Shown here in pieces: positions 9,263 through 18,589 of a stretch of DNA of 64,000 nucleotides. This stretch comes from Ramlibacter terrae (GTDB lineage Bacteria > Pseudomonadota > Gammaproteobacteria > Burkholderiales > Burkholderiaceae_C), in contig CP053418.1 in assembly GCA_013127575.1 (NCBI GenBank), forward strand, positions 1,116,001-1,180,000, in the 5' to 3' direction. A model generated the notes under the pieces. The model was not told where the DNA came from and did no database searches. It saw nothing but the letters and a program-made list of their open reading frames with translations. Each line of letters starts with the position of its first letter. Position 1 is the first letter of the stretch. The position numbers and the translations under genes were made by a program.

Positions 9263-9780
9263 TCAGCCGAGCAGGTCCGGGTTCATCTGCCACAGCGTGT
9301 ACGTCAGCAGCGCGGCGAAGGTGACCCACGCGAGGTAGGGCACCAGCAGCAGGCCGGCGGCGCGATGGGCGCGGGCGAACATCCACAGGTTCAGCACGAT
9401 GGCCGCCCAGAGCACCGTGATCTCCAGCATCGCGAGCTGGCCGCGGTGCCAGTCGAAGAACACCGGGACCACAAGGCATTCAGCCCGAGCTGCACGACAT
9501 AGACGGTGAGCGCCACGTGCGCGTCGCGCCAGCCGTATTCGCGCCAGACCAGCCACGCCGCCACGCCCATCATCAGGTACAGCACCGACCATACCGGGCC
9601 GAACAGGGCCGCGGGCGGCGCCCAGCCCGGGCGCTCCAGTTGCAGGTAGAACTCGCCGGCGTTGAGGGAGGCGATGCTGCCGACCGCGGCGGCGGCGAAG
9701 GTCAGGGCGAGCCAGGCGGCGAGGCCGACCCACTGGGAAGCGTGCTGGTGATGGGGAACGGTGGGGTGCGCAGTCTGCAT
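9263..9780 (-). CDS. tspO: TspO/MBR-family tryptophan-rich sensory protein
   Basis: A five-helix membrane protein of about 172 residues binding tetrapyrroles or related ligands. Family marks are the Trp/Pro-rich loops ERPGWAPPAALFGPVWSVLY and LGLNALWS, and the end LVPYLAWVTFAALLTYTLW. The frame breaks at about 9477: CCCGG should be CCTGGG on the minus strand, restoring ALWSWVFFDWHRGQLAMLEI, the conserved end of helix 3. Bacterial homologues modulate tetrapyrrole metabolism and stress responses; nothing nearby indicates a specific role here. Confidence 0.9.
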
Positions 9781-9844
9781 GGTGCGGCAGTCTCGGCCTT
9801 GCGCCCGCGCGCAAGGGTAGGACGGGGCCGCGACCGCCCTCGCT

Positions 9845-11416
9845 TCAGCGGGGCGACAGGATGGTCGGCTTCGCCACCGGCGCCAGCTGCGGGTAGTCGC
9901 GGCTGAAATGCAGCCCGCGGCTCTCGTGCCGCGACTGCGCGGACTTCACGATCAGCTCCGCCACCGTCACCAGGTTGCGCAGTTCCAGCAGGTCACGGGT
10001 GACGTGGAAGGCGCCGTAGAACTCGGCGATCTCCACCTGCAGGAAAGCGATGCGGCGCGCCGCGCGGTCGAGGCGCTTGTTGGTGCGGACGATGCCCACG
10101 TAGTCCCACATGAAGCGGCGCAGCTCGTCCCAGTTGTGCGAGATCACGACGGCCTCGTCGGCGTCGGTCACGCGGCTGTCGTCCCGGGGCGGCACCTCCG
10201 GCGGCGCCGCCATCGGCGAAGCCAGGATGTCCGTGGCGGCGGAGCGGGCGAACACCATGCATTCCACCAGCGAGTTGCTGGCCAGCCGGTTGGCGCCGTG
10301 CAGGCCGGTGTACGCGGTCTCGCCGATGGCGTGCAGGCCGGGCAGGTCGGTGCGTCCGGCGAGGTCGGTGTGGATGCCGCCGCAGGTGTAGTGCGCCGCC
10401 GGCACGACCGGGATCGGTTCGCGCGTGATGTCGATGCCCAGGTCGAGGCAGCGCGCGTAGATGTTGGGGAAGTGCGCCTTCACGAATTCCGGCGGCTGGT
10501 GCGAGATGTCGAGGTGCACGCAGTCGAGGCCGTGCTTCTTCATCTCGAAGTCGATCGCGCGGGCGACCACGTCGCGCGGGGCGAGTTCGAGCCGCGGGTC
10601 GTGGTTGGGCATGAAGCGCGTGCCGTCCGGCAGCAGCAGCCGGCCGCCTTCGCCGCGCACCGCTTCCGAGATCAGGAAGTTCTTGACGTGCGGGTGGTAC
10701 AGGCAGGTCGGGTGGAACTGGATGAACTCCATGTTCGTCACCCGGCAGCCGGCGCGCCACGCCGCCGCGATGCCGTCGCCGGTGGCCGTGTCGGGGTTGG
10801 TGGTGTACAGGTAGACCTTGCCCGCCCCGCCGGTGGCAAGGATGGTGTGCGGCGCCCGGAAGGTCACCACTTCGTCGGTGGTCTCGTCCAGCGCATACAG
10901 CCCGAGGCAGCGGTTCGGCGTCTCCCCCAGCTTGCCGGCGACGATCAGGTCCACCAGCATGTGGTGTTCCAGGACCGTGATGTTGGGCGTCTCGCGCACG
11001 CGGCGGATCAGCGTCTGCTGCACGGCCGCGCCGGTGGCGTCGGTCACGTGCACGATGCGGCGCGCGCTGTGGCCGCCTTCGCGCGTCAGGTGCAGGTGGC
11101 CGTCTTCCTCGGAGAACGGCACGCCGAGCTGCTGCAGCCAGGCGATGCTCTCCGGCGCGTGTTCGACGACGAAGCGCGTGGCCGCCGGGTCGGACAGGCC
11201 GGCGCCGGCCACGAGCGTGTCGTCGACGTGCGCATCGAAGCTGTCGCCGTGGTCCATCACCGCCGCGATGCCGCCACGGGCCCAGCCACTGGAGCCGTCG
11301 CTGGCGCTGCGCTTGGTGAGGATGGCGACCCGCTGCGTGGCCGCCAGGTGCAGGGCTGCGGACAGTCCGGCCAGGCCGGAGCCCACGATCAGGACGTCGA
11401 AATCGCGAATGGTCAT
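9845..11416 (-). CDS. nadB: L-aspartate oxidase
   Basis: An FAD enzyme oxidising L-aspartate to iminoaspartate, the substrate of NadA. The dinucleotide fold [15 protein letters not shown] is at residues 10-24; [61 protein letters not shown] and [15 protein letters not shown] follow in the normal order. 523 residues, no frame break. Its ATG overlaps the scpA stop codon as ATGA (11413-11416), so the two are translationally coupled. With nadC and nadA nearby, the whole aspartate route to nicotinate mononucleotide lies within 6 kb. Confidence 0.97.
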   Translation of the reverse strand: MTIRDFDVLIVGSGLAGLSAALHLAATQRVAILTKRSASDGSSGWARGGIAAVMDHGDSFDAHVDDTLVAGAGLSDPAATRFVVEHAPESIAWLQQLGVPFSEEDGHLHLTREGGHSARRIVHVTDATGAAVQQTLIRRVRETPNITVLEHHMLVDLIVAGKLGETPNRCLGLYALDETTDEVVTFRAPHTILATGGAGKVYLYTTNPDTATGDGIAAAWRAGCRVTNMEFIQFHPTCLYHPHVKNFLISEAVRGEGGRLLLPDGTRFMPNHDPRLELAPRDVVARAIDFEMKKHGLDCVHLDISHQPPEFVKAHFPNIYARCLDLGIDITREPIPVVPAAHYTCGGIHTDLAGRTDLPGLHAIGETAYTGLHGANRLASNSLVECMVFARSAATDILASPMAAPPEVPPRDDSRVTDADEAVVISHNWDELRRFMWDYVGIVRTNKRLDRAARRIAFLQVEIAEFYGAFHVTRDLLELRNLVTVAELIVKSAQSRHESRGLHFSRDYPQLAPVAKPTILSPR

Positions 11417-12268
11417 TGGGTGGGCTGGTAGGCGAGGCGGACGTAGATCGGCGCGTAGGCTTCGGCCTGCGTCACCTCGATCAGCGTTTCCTTGGCGAGT
11501 TCGAGGGTGGCGATGAAGGTGACGATCAGCACGGGCGTGCCGCGCGTCACGTCGAACAGCTGTTCGAACTCGACGAATTTGCGGCCCTGCAGCTTCTTCA
11601 GGACCATGCTCATGTGCTCGCGCACCGAGAGCTCCTCGCGGCTGATCTTGTGGTGCTGCACGAGGTTGGCGCGGCGCAGGATGTCGCGCCACGCCTCCTG
11701 CAGGTCGGCGACGTGCACGTCGGGAAAGCGCGGCTGCAGCGACTGCTCGATGTAGACCTGCGCGCGCAGCACGTCGCGCCCTACCTGCGGCAGTTCGTTC
11801 AGGCGGAAGGCGGCGGCCTTCATCTGCTCGTATTCGAGCAGCCGGCGCACCAGCTCGGCCCGCGGGTCCTCGGCCTCTTCACCCTCGGCCGTCTTCTTGG
11901 GCGGCAGCAGCATGCGCGACTTGATCTCGATCAGCATCGCCGCCATCAGCAGGTATTCGGCGGCCAGTTCGAGGTTGCGCGTGCGGATCTCGTCGACGTA
12001 CACCCGGTACTGGCGGGTCACGGCCGCCATCGGGATGTCGAGGATGTTGAAGTTCTGCTTGCGGATCAGGTACAGCAGCAGGTCGAGCGGGCCTTCGAAG
12101 GCTTCGAGGAAGACCTCCAGCGCGTCCGGCGGGATGTACAGGTCCTGCGGCATGGCGAACAGCGGCTCGCCATAGAGGCGGGGCCAGGGCGACCTGGTCG
12201 ACGACGGTGGGCGTGCCCGGGACGGGCTCCGCCGGCGGCGCGGGCAGGACGGTTTCGCTGCTGTCCAT
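11413..12268 (-). CDS. scpA: Segregation and condensation protein A (kleisin ScpA)
   Basis: Kleisin subunit bridging SMC heads in chromosome condensation. The core carries [61 protein letters not shown] and a C-terminal winged-helix part ending VRLAYQPTQ. The N-terminal 40 residues (from [11 protein letters not shown] at 12268) are in another frame. One extra C at about 12183, next to a CCTGG, separates them; removing it gives [22 protein letters not shown]. It lies between DUF3460 and nadB, a usual betaproteobacterial order. The partner scpB is not in the window. Confidence 0.92.
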
Positions 12269-12279
12269 GGCGGGCCGCG

Positions 12280-12510
12280 TCAGCGGCGCTGGCGCGGATC
12301 GTCGCCGTACACGTACGGCTTCTGCGGCACGCGGGCGTCCTTCCACTCGGCGATGGCTTCGCGGTCGATGTGCTTGTCCCACCAGATGGCGCGGCCGGCG
12401 CGCTGCTGCGCCTCCAGGTCGGGCTTCTCGGCCTTCAGCTGCTCGATGAACTGCGTGACGTCGGACTGGTAGTCGGGGCGGCGGAAGATGCGCTGGAAGA
12501 TGCTGGCCAT
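12280..12510 (-). CDS. DUF3460 family protein
   Basis: A 76-residue hydrophilic protein (SDVTQFIEQLKAEKPDLEAQQRAGRAIWWDK, DARVPQKPYVYG) matching the small betaproteobacterial DUF3460 family, which typically precedes scpA. It ends 11 bases before the scpA start, so the two are probably co-transcribed. The function is unknown. Confidence 0.85.
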   Translation of the reverse strand: MASIFQRIFRRPDYQSDVTQFIEQLKAEKPDLEAQQRAGRAIWWDKHIDREAIAEWKDARVPQKPYVYGDDPRQRR

Positions 12511-12519
12511 GCGGGCATT

Positions 12520-13278
12520 TTAGGCGCTCGCCCCCGGACCGCCCGCCCAGCGCCGCCGCAGGTCGCGTGCGACCGGCCGCAGCGTCACCAGGCAGAGGCC
12601 GATCGCGAGCGGCACCGTCGAGACGAAGCCGGCGTGCTTGAACCCCAGCGCGCCGGCCACGGCGCCTGTGAAGAAGCAGGCCACCAGCAGCCCGTGGATG
12701 CGCAGCCGCTGGCGGTTGGCCAGCACCGGCTGCGGATGGCCCTTCGGGTTGATGTACAGCAGCTTGCCCAGTTCGATGCCGATGTCGGTGACGAGCCCGG
12801 TGACGTGCGTGGTGCGGATCTCGGCGCGGGAGATCTTGGTGATCACCGCGTTCTGCAGGCCCATGATGAAGCAGAGGAGCACCACCGTCAGCGGCACGAA
12901 CAGCGGCGCGAACAGCCCGATCGACGCGCCGAAGACGCCGAACACCAGCAGCGCGGCCGCCTCCAGCAGCAGGGGCAGCCCGTAGGCGCTGGCCAGTCCG
13001 CGGCGCAGGCCCCAGTTGACGAGGACCGCGGTGGTCATCGCGCCGCCCACGAAAGCCAGGATGGCGCCCGCCGCCGCGACCGCCACCGCGACGTGCCCCA
13101 GCACCAGCTGGTCGGCGACCGCGGACAGCAGCCCGGTCATGTGGGAGGTGTACTGGCCCACGGCCAGGAAGCCGCCGGCGTTGGTGGCCCCGGCGACGAG
13201 CGCCAGGAAGGCGCCGAGCCGCACATTGGCCCGCGTGGTGCGGTCGACATCGGTCCAGCCGCGGATGAACGCGAACAT
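12520..13278 (-). CDS. DUF1275 (YoaK-type) integral membrane protein
   Basis: A 252-residue protein with about six hydrophobic helices (for example LGAFLALVAGATNAGGFLAV, HVAVAVAAAGAILAFVGGAM, LFVPLTVVLLCFIMGLQNAVI). The family marks TSHMTGLLSAVADQL and GLQNAVITKIS..TTHVTGLVTDIG are present. The function of YoaK-like proteins is not established. The frame is intact. It is the first gene of a leftward run (DUF1275, DUF3460, scpA, nadB) that starts at the AT-rich region facing the pilus genes. Confidence 0.85.
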   Translation of the reverse strand: MFAFIRGWTDVDRTTRANVRLGAFLALVAGATNAGGFLAVGQYTSHMTGLLSAVADQLVLGHVAVAVAAAGAILAFVGGAMTTAVLVNWGLRRGLASAYGLPLLLEAAALLVFGVFGASIGLFAPLFVPLTVVLLCFIMGLQNAVITKISRAEIRTTHVTGLVTDIGIELGKLLYINPKGHPQPVLANRQRLRIHGLLVACFFTGAVAGALGFKHAGFVSTVPLAIGLCLVTLRPVARDLRRRWAGGPGASA

Positions 13279-13603
13279 CGGGCCATTCTAGGAGCAGCTC
13301 GGCCGTCAGCCCCGCTTAAGAGCGTGGACGGTGCCTGCCGTAACATATCACCAGGTTGTGATGTAACAAACGGGCGCTCGACGGTAGCGGCCGGGGCAGG
13401 CCTTCGCAACCCACCTGAAAGTCGCTATCGACAGGTAAGTCATTGAAGTTTGAGGACTTATCGCTACTGAAAAGGTAGCAATGCCGGGCGGGCGAAGGCA
13501 CCGTTGGTCGGTTGCAAGGCCGGGTTCATCGGGTTACCGATGTAACTATTTGCAAATGAAACTTACATTCAAGCTCCATCAACCTGAACGCGAAGGATCG
13601 CAC
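13279..13603 (+). promoter_or_regulatory. AT-rich divergent intergenic region with several dyads, upstream of the pilus locus
   Basis: The 325 bases between the divergent DUF1275 and pilin genes hold no convincing gene and are clearly poorer in GC than the surroundings. Three dyads are visible: an imperfect one at 13340-13366 (ATATCAC...GTGATGTAAC), GCTAC at 13463-13467 with GTAGC at 13475-13479, and a perfect GTTAC-CGAT-GTAAC at 13533-13546. The last sits about 58 bases before the pilin ATG, a likely operator or promoter-proximal position. A Shine-Dalgarno-like AAGGA precedes the ATG at 13604. Which protein binds is unknown. Confidence 0.5.
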
Positions 13604-14128
13604 ATGAAACGAATCCAGTCTCTCCCGGCCATCGCCCTGGCCCTGTCGGGCGCCGGCGCTTTTGCCCAGACCGCCAACATGGCAGTCTCGGCGACCATCG
13701 CCGGCAGCTGCTCCGTCGTTGCCAACCCGCTGGCCTTCAGCGTGTACGACCCGCTGTCTGCCACCGCCCTCACCGTGCAGACCACCGCCGTGATCACCTG
13801 CACCACCGGTGCCGGCGCTTCGCTGGCCATGGGCATCGGCGCCAACTCCACCGGCACCGGCGCCACCGCCCAACGCCGCATGCGCGTCGGCGCCACCGCC
13901 AACTACGTCAGCTACAACATCTACCAGCCGTCGGGCACCGCCGAAGGCGCGGCTTGCGCGTACACCACCCCGTGGGGCAACGGCACCACCGGCGGCAACA
14001 CGCTGGCGATCGGCGTGGCCCCCACCCCGACGAGCCGCACCTACAACGTCTGCGGCGAGATCCCGGCCCTGCAGGCCGCCGCCGTCGGCAGCTACGTCGA
14101 CACCGTCGTCGTCACCGCCAACCTCTGA
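13604..14128 (+). CDS. Spore coat U domain pilin, major subunit candidate
   Basis: A 174-residue exported protein. The signal peptide covers residues 1-21 (IALALSGAGAFAQ), followed by one SCPU domain as in the archaic Csu-type chaperone-usher pili: MAVSATIAGSCSVVANPLAFSVYDP, GANSTG...AQRRM, YNIYQPSG, CAYTTPWGNG and the C-terminal donor strand YVDTVVVTANL. Conserved Cys pairs fit the fold. First gene of the pilus operon and intact; a strong hairpin follows, which suits a highly expressed major pilin. The start at 13604 is preferred because it begins the signal peptide after AAGGA. Confidence 0.88.
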   Translation: MKRIQSLPAIALALSGAGAFAQTANMAVSATIAGSCSVVANPLAFSVYDPLSATALTVQTTAVITCTTGAGASLAMGIGANSTGTGATAQRRMRVGATANYVSYNIYQPSGTAEGAACAYTTPWGNGTTGGNTLAIGVAPTPTSRTYNVCGEIPALQAAAVGSYVDTVVVTANL

Positions 14129-14139
14129 TCGTTCCCGCC

Positions 14140-14163
14140 GGAGCCGGTCCCCGGACCGGCTCC
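14140..14163 (+). terminator. Hairpin between first and second pilin genes
   Basis: A perfect 11-bp inverted repeat, GGAGCCGGTCC (14140-14150) and GGACCGGCTCC (14153-14163), lies 12 bases after the first pilin stop. There is no T-tract, so it is more likely an RNA-stabilising or attenuating hairpin than a full terminator, which would favour the first pilin over the downstream genes. Confidence 0.55.
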
Positions 14164-14184
14164 ACCCTCTCCCGGAGTACCAGC

Positions 14185-14676
14185 ATGTCCAAGAAGATCC
14201 TGATCGCCCTCGGTTTCGCCGCCGCCGCTTTTGGCGCGTCCGCCCAGGTGACCGGCAACGTCACCGTCAGCGCTTCCGTGTCCGCCGCCTGCCGGGTGAC
14301 CACCACGAGCGCCATGGCGTTCGGCGTGTACAGCCCCCTTTCCGGCGCCGCCACCGACGCCTCCGGCAGCGTCTCCGTCGCCTGCGTCAAGGGCTCGGTC
14401 CCGGTGCTGGGCCTGAACACCGGCGCCAACGCCTCGGGCTCCCAGCGCCGCATGACGGTCGGCGGCAACTTCCCCGGCCTACGACGTCTACCAGCCGACC
14501 AGCAACGCCGCCGACGCCACCTGCGCGTACACGACGGCCTGGACCACCGGCCTGACCGCCACCGCCGCACCCAGCATCGCCGCCCGCAAGTACAACATCT
14601 GCGGCCGCATCCCGGCCAGCGAGGACGTCCCCGCCGGCAGCTACCGGACACGCTGGTCGTGACCGTCACCTTCTGA
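14185..14676 (+). CDS. Spore coat U domain pilin, second subunit
   Basis: About 164 residues: signal peptide (IALGFAAAAFGASAQ, residues 6-20), then an SCPU domain with VTVSASVSAACRVTTTSAMAFGVYSP, GANASGSQRRM, DVYQPTSN, CAYTTAWTTG and donor-strand end DTLVVTVTF. Two breaks, at about 14475 and 14645, are both repaired as CCTGG (GNFLAYDVYQP and GSYLDTLVV). It is similar in layout to the preceding pilin but divergent in sequence, so a minor or adaptor subunit is likely. It ends 16 bases before the chaperone gene. Confidence 0.85.
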   Translation: MSKKILIALGFAAAAFGASAQVTGNVTVSASVSAACRVTTTSAMAFGVYSPLSGAATDASGSVSVACVKGSVPVLGLNTGANASGSQRRMTVGGNFPGLRRLPADQQRRRRHLRVHDGLDHRPDRHRRTQHRRPQVQHLRPHPGQRGRPRRQLPDTLVVTVTF

Positions 14677-14692
14677 TAAAACGGGATCGACG

Positions 14693-15441
14693 ATGAAGCT
14701 GCTCTCCTTCCTGCTCGCGTCCGCTTGTGCTGCGCTGGCCGCCTCGCCCGCGAAGGCGGGCGAGTTCGCCGTGTCGCCGGTCCGCATCGAATTCAACGGC
14801 GCCGCGCGCTCGCAGCTGCTGGCGATCACCAACGCGGGCGACACGCCCGCCCGATTCTGGTCCGCGGCGCGGGCTGGACGATGACGGAGCAGGGCGCCGT
14901 GCAATTGTCGGACGACGATGCTCTCGTCGTCTTCCCCGCCTCTTTCACGCTGGCCCCCAAGGCCACCCAGAACATCCGCGTCGGCACCTCGCAACGCCCC
15001 GCCGAAATCGAGAAGACCTGGCGCATCGTGCTCGAGGAACTGCCGGACCCGAACGCGCCCGCGCGTCCCGGCGCCACGATCAACGTGCTGTCGATGATCA
15101 GCGTGCCGGTGTTCATGCCGCCCGCCGCGCCGCGCAAGGACCTGCAGCTGGCGTGGGCCGGCGCCGCCGGCAACAAGGCCGGCGTCACGCTGGCCAACGG
15201 CGGCAATGCGCACGAACTGGTCGGCGCCGTCACGGTGGCCGCACTGCGCGGCGCCGAAGCGCAGACGCCCGTCCGGGTCGAAGGCTGGTACGTGCTGCCC
15301 GGCCAGCGCCGCGCGTACAGCTTCGAGCAGGCGACGCCGTGGTGCGCGCCCGGTGTGACCGGCTTCGAACTGGTCGCCGCCGACACCAACGGGCAGGCGC
15401 TCACGCGCCGGACCGTCGATGCGGCCGAGGCCTGCCGCTGA
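14693..15441 (+). CDS. Periplasmic pilus chaperone (archaic chaperone-usher type)
   Basis: About 249 residues. Signal peptide residues 1-22, then the PapD-like two-domain fold: FAVSPVRIEFNG, VVFPASFTLAPKATQNIRVG (conserved interactive motif), WRIVLEELPDP and VLSMISVPVFMPP. It caps pilin subunits by donor-strand complementation and delivers them to the usher. The frame breaks at about 14857: TTCTGG is best read as TTCCAGG, giving ARFQVRGAGWTMTEQ, a usual chaperone strand. It sits between pilin and usher genes as in csu operons. Confidence 0.87.
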
Positions 15442-15466
15442 CCCGGCGCGGCGCCGCAGTACCGGA

Positions 15467-17803
15467 GTGAGCCGGCGCCCCGCCCGGGCGCCGCACCCGC
15501 TGGCCGCCTGCGCTTTCGCGGCGGCGTGCCTCCTGCTGTCTTCGCCCGCCGGTCGGCGGCTGCGCCGCCGACCGCGGCCGCGGTGCCCGCCGGCGCCCAG
15601 CCCGTGGTGGTGCCCCTCACCGCCAATGGCACCGCGCGCGAACCGCTGCGCGTGCTGGTCGAGGGCGACGCCGTCTGGATCGCGGTCGACGACCTGCGGG
15701 CCATCGGCATGCTGGCCGAGCACGTGCCGATGGAGCGCGCGCGTTCCCTGCGGGGCAATGCCTACCTGAACCTGGCGGACTGCAAGGACCTGCTGTCCTA
15801 CCGCTTCGACTGGCCGACCTCACCCTGCAGGTGGACCTGCAGCCGCGCGTGATGGCGCTGAACGCCGTCGACGTCGGCGGCCGCGGCACGGGCGAGCGGC
15901 GGGCGCGGGCCGCGTCGGCCTACCTCAACTACTCCTTCACCGGCGGCACCGGCACCTCGCCCGGCGTGTTCCTCGAAGGCGTCACCAGCTTTCGCGGCCA
16001 CACCTTCACCGGCTACCTCACGCACGACGGCCGGGCCGCACCTACCGCGGGCCCGTGACGCTGTCCCTGAACCACGAACAGAGCCTGCGCCAGACGCTGC
16101 TGGGCGACTCCGTCTGGTCCGGCACCGGCCTGCTCGGCGCGGTGCCGATCGGCGGCGCCACCGGCAGACCTACTTCGCTTTCGAGCCGGGCTTCGTCTCG
16201 TCTCGACGCCCACGCTCGACATGCGCGGCGTGGCGAACACGCCGTCCACCGTCGACATCCTGGTGAACGGCTCGCTGGTCGGCCGCCAGCAGATCCCGGC
16301 CGGCCCGTTCCAGCTGGGCAACATCATTGCGCAGGCGGGCAGCAACAACGTGACCGCCATCGTGCGCGATGCCTTCGGGCGCGAGACGCAGGTGGGCAAC
16401 TCCGGCTACTACGGCTCGCCGCTGCTGCTGCAACCCGGCTTGAGCACCTTCTCGGTTTCGGCCGGCCGCATCCGGCAGGAGCGCGTCGGCGCCGGGCCCG
16501 CCTACGGCGACTTCGCGGTGATGGGGCAGGGCCTGGTCGGCATCAGCCCGAACCTGACCGCGGGCGCCGCGGTGCAGGCCTCCGCCAGCACGCGCGTGGT
16601 CGCCGCGCAGGTCGCCACCACCAATGCGGCCGGCGAATTCTCGGGCGAGCTGGCGCACGGCAGCGCCGGCAAGGACGGCGGCATGGCGCTCGCCCTGTCG
16701 TACCGCCCGGGCACCACGAACTGGAGCATGAGCGCCTCCATGACGCGACGCCAGCGCGGCTTCCGCGAGCTGGCCTGGACGGCCGGCTTCGACCCGGTGC
16801 TGCGGGCCGACGACCTCAGCGTCGGCCGCAACCTGTTCGGCATCGACTGGAACCTGCGCTTCGCGGCCCGCACCACCGAGGGCGGCGACAGCCTGCGCCG
16901 GCTCTCCCTGTCGGCGGCGCGCCGCTGGACGGCGCAGCTCACCACCACCGTCGAAATCGCGCGCACCAGCGGCAGCGTGCCCGACACCTCGATGTTCCTG
17001 CTGGCGTCGTACATGTTCGACCCGGTGCACAGCGCCTACGTCGGCGTCGCGCGCTACGGCGGCCAGCCCAACGTCACCGTGGACATCGTGAAGGCGCGCC
17101 AGGAAGCACTGAGCACCGGCTACCGCCTCGCGAGCGGCTGGACGCCGCAGGCCGGCCGCCGCCAGACGCTGCAGGTGGTGCGCGACACCTCGTTCGGCGA
17201 CTACGAACTGCAGGCCGGCCACGACGGCAGGGGCAGCTTCCAGAACTGGCGCGCCTCGGGCAGCGTGCTGACCGTCGGCGGCGAGATCGGCGTGGCGCCG
17301 CCGATCAGCGATGCGTTCGCGCTGGTCCGCGTGCCGGACGGCCCCGACGTGCCGGTGATGCTGGAAGGCCGCCCGGCGGGCCGCACCGGCGCCGACGGCA
17401 CGCTGGTCGTCCCGGGCCTCTCCTCGTATTCCGGCCAGCGCATCAGCATCGACGCCGACGCGCTGCCGATCGACTTCCGGTCGGCGCGGTGGAGCGGCGC
17501 ATCAGCGCGCCGCTGCGCGGCGGCGAGCTGGTGGAGTTCGAAGCGAGCCGCTACCGCGCCACGTCGGGGCGGCTGGTGGATGCGCAGGACCGCCCGGTCG
17601 GCGGCGCCACCATCACGCTGGCGGACGGCCGCCGCGTGGCCACCGGCACCTCCGGCGACTTCGCTTTCGAAGGCGAGCCGCCGCAAGGCCGGGCCCGGGT
17701 GACGCGCCCGGCCGGCGGCGCGCCGTGTACCGTGCAATTCGCCGCGGCGGCCCCTTCGGCCGCGGCGGTCCAGCGACTGGGAGAACTGCGATGCATTCCT
17801 TGA
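15467..17803 (+). CDS. Outer membrane pilus usher (FimD/PapC superfamily, archaic type)
   Basis: About 780 residues. The N-terminal signal and N-domain (LRVLVEGDAVWIAVDDLRAIGM) lead to the beta-barrel region (YLNYSFTGG, FLEGVTSF, DILVNGSLVGRQQIPAGPFQL) with inserted plug and C-terminal domains (ATSGRLVDAQDRPVGGATI, GDFAFEGEP, CTVQF). It forms the secretion and assembly channel for the pilins. Six frame breaks (about 15553, 15811, 16037, 16168, 16199, 17479) are each repaired by CCTGG or CCAGG, for example ATWQTYFAFE and PIDFQVGAVERRIS. The start is taken as GTG 15467 before a hydrophobic signal. It overlaps the next pilin by 13 bases. Confidence 0.88.
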
Positions 17804-18260
17804 AGAGAGCCGGCAACTGGCGCTGCTCGCCGGCGCATTCCTGATGCCCTCGGCGGCTTCCGCGCAGTCTGGGGCAACTGCAACATCAACACCGCCTTGC
17901 CGGTCGTGTTCGGCGCCTACAACCCGCTGCTGTTCAGCGACCTGCTGGCGCAGAGCAGCCTGTCGGTGACCTGCATCGGGCTGGGCACGGCGCGCATCAA
18001 CCTGCTGGCGGGCTGGGCGGGGGCGGCATCACGTCGCGCGCCATGCAGCAGAACGGCGCCGCGCGGCTGCCGTACCAGCTGTACCTGAACAGCGCCCGCA
18101 CGCAGGTGTGGGGCGACGGCACGCTGGGCACCAGCCGGGGTCGGTGGGCGTGTTCATCGGCGCCCAGCAAACCCTGCAGATCTACGCGCGGATCCTGCAA
18201 CGGCAGGACGTGCCGGTGGGCGTCTACACCGACACGGTGCAGGTGCGCGTGGACTTCTAG
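17791..18260 (+). CDS. Spore coat U domain protein, likely pilus tip subunit
   Basis: About 157 residues after repair: signal peptide LALLAGAFLMPSAASAQ, then SCPU strands CNINTALPVVFGAYNP, LSVTCIGLGTARINLLAG, AMQQNGAARLPYQLYLNSARTQVWGDG and donor-strand end VYTDTVQVRVDF. Position after the usher matches csuE, the tip adhesin of archaic pili; the short length means the adhesin role is inferred. Four breaks (about 17813, 17871, 18013, 18137) all sit at reconstructed CCWGG (AWQLAL, QSWGNCNIN, AGLGGGGITS, TSxGSVGV). Confidence 0.8.
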
Positions 18261-18352
18261 CGGCGGGCGGAGCGGCGGGATGGGGAAAATTCCTACACCC
18301 ATCGTTCCTTTTGACTCATGCCCGGGCTGCGCGGCCGCGGTGGAATACCTCC

Positions 18353-18583
18353 ATGCGCCGCCGCATCGCCTTCGCCCTCGCCATCGCCTGTGTGGCCGGC
18401 GTGCCGCTGGCGCAAGCGGCGCAGCAACGCGGGCTGATGCCGGTGAGCGTCACCGTCGTCAACACCTGCTTCTTCGGCCAGCAGGCGCGCTGCCACCTGC
18501 CGGGCACCTTGCTGCGCACGCACGTCGAGCGGCCGTCCGACGGCGCCGCGGCCACCGAAGGCCGCCGGGTCACCCACCTCTGA
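18353..18583 (+). CDS. Small exported protein at the end of the pilus locus
   Basis: A 76-residue ORF starting MRRRIAFALAIACVAG with a good signal peptide (cleavage near AQAAQ, residues 19-23). The mature part of about 55 residues has two Cys (VNTCFFGQQARCHLPG). VSVTVVNTC resembles the first SCPU strand, so it may be a shortened pilin relative or a remnant. It lies 92 bases after the presumed tip subunit, and its stop faces hutG. An alternative upstream start at 18311 would destroy the signal peptide. Confidence 0.55.
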   Translation: MRRRIAFALAIACVAGVPLAQAAQQRGLMPVSVTVVNTCFFGQQARCHLPGTLLRTHVERPSDGAAATEGRRVTHL

Positions 18584-18589
18584 GGACGC

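Noticed and set aside
9908..13446. Long plus-strand ORFs opposite nadB, scpA and DUF1275
   Set aside because: Arg/His/Ala-rich antisense shadows caused by high GC; the minus-strand frames carry clear conserved motifs.
13481..13603. Upstream extension of the first pilin gene (start at 13481)
   Set aside because: It would place 41 charged residues before a good signal peptide and run through the dyad-rich control region; the ATG at 13604 has a ribosome site.
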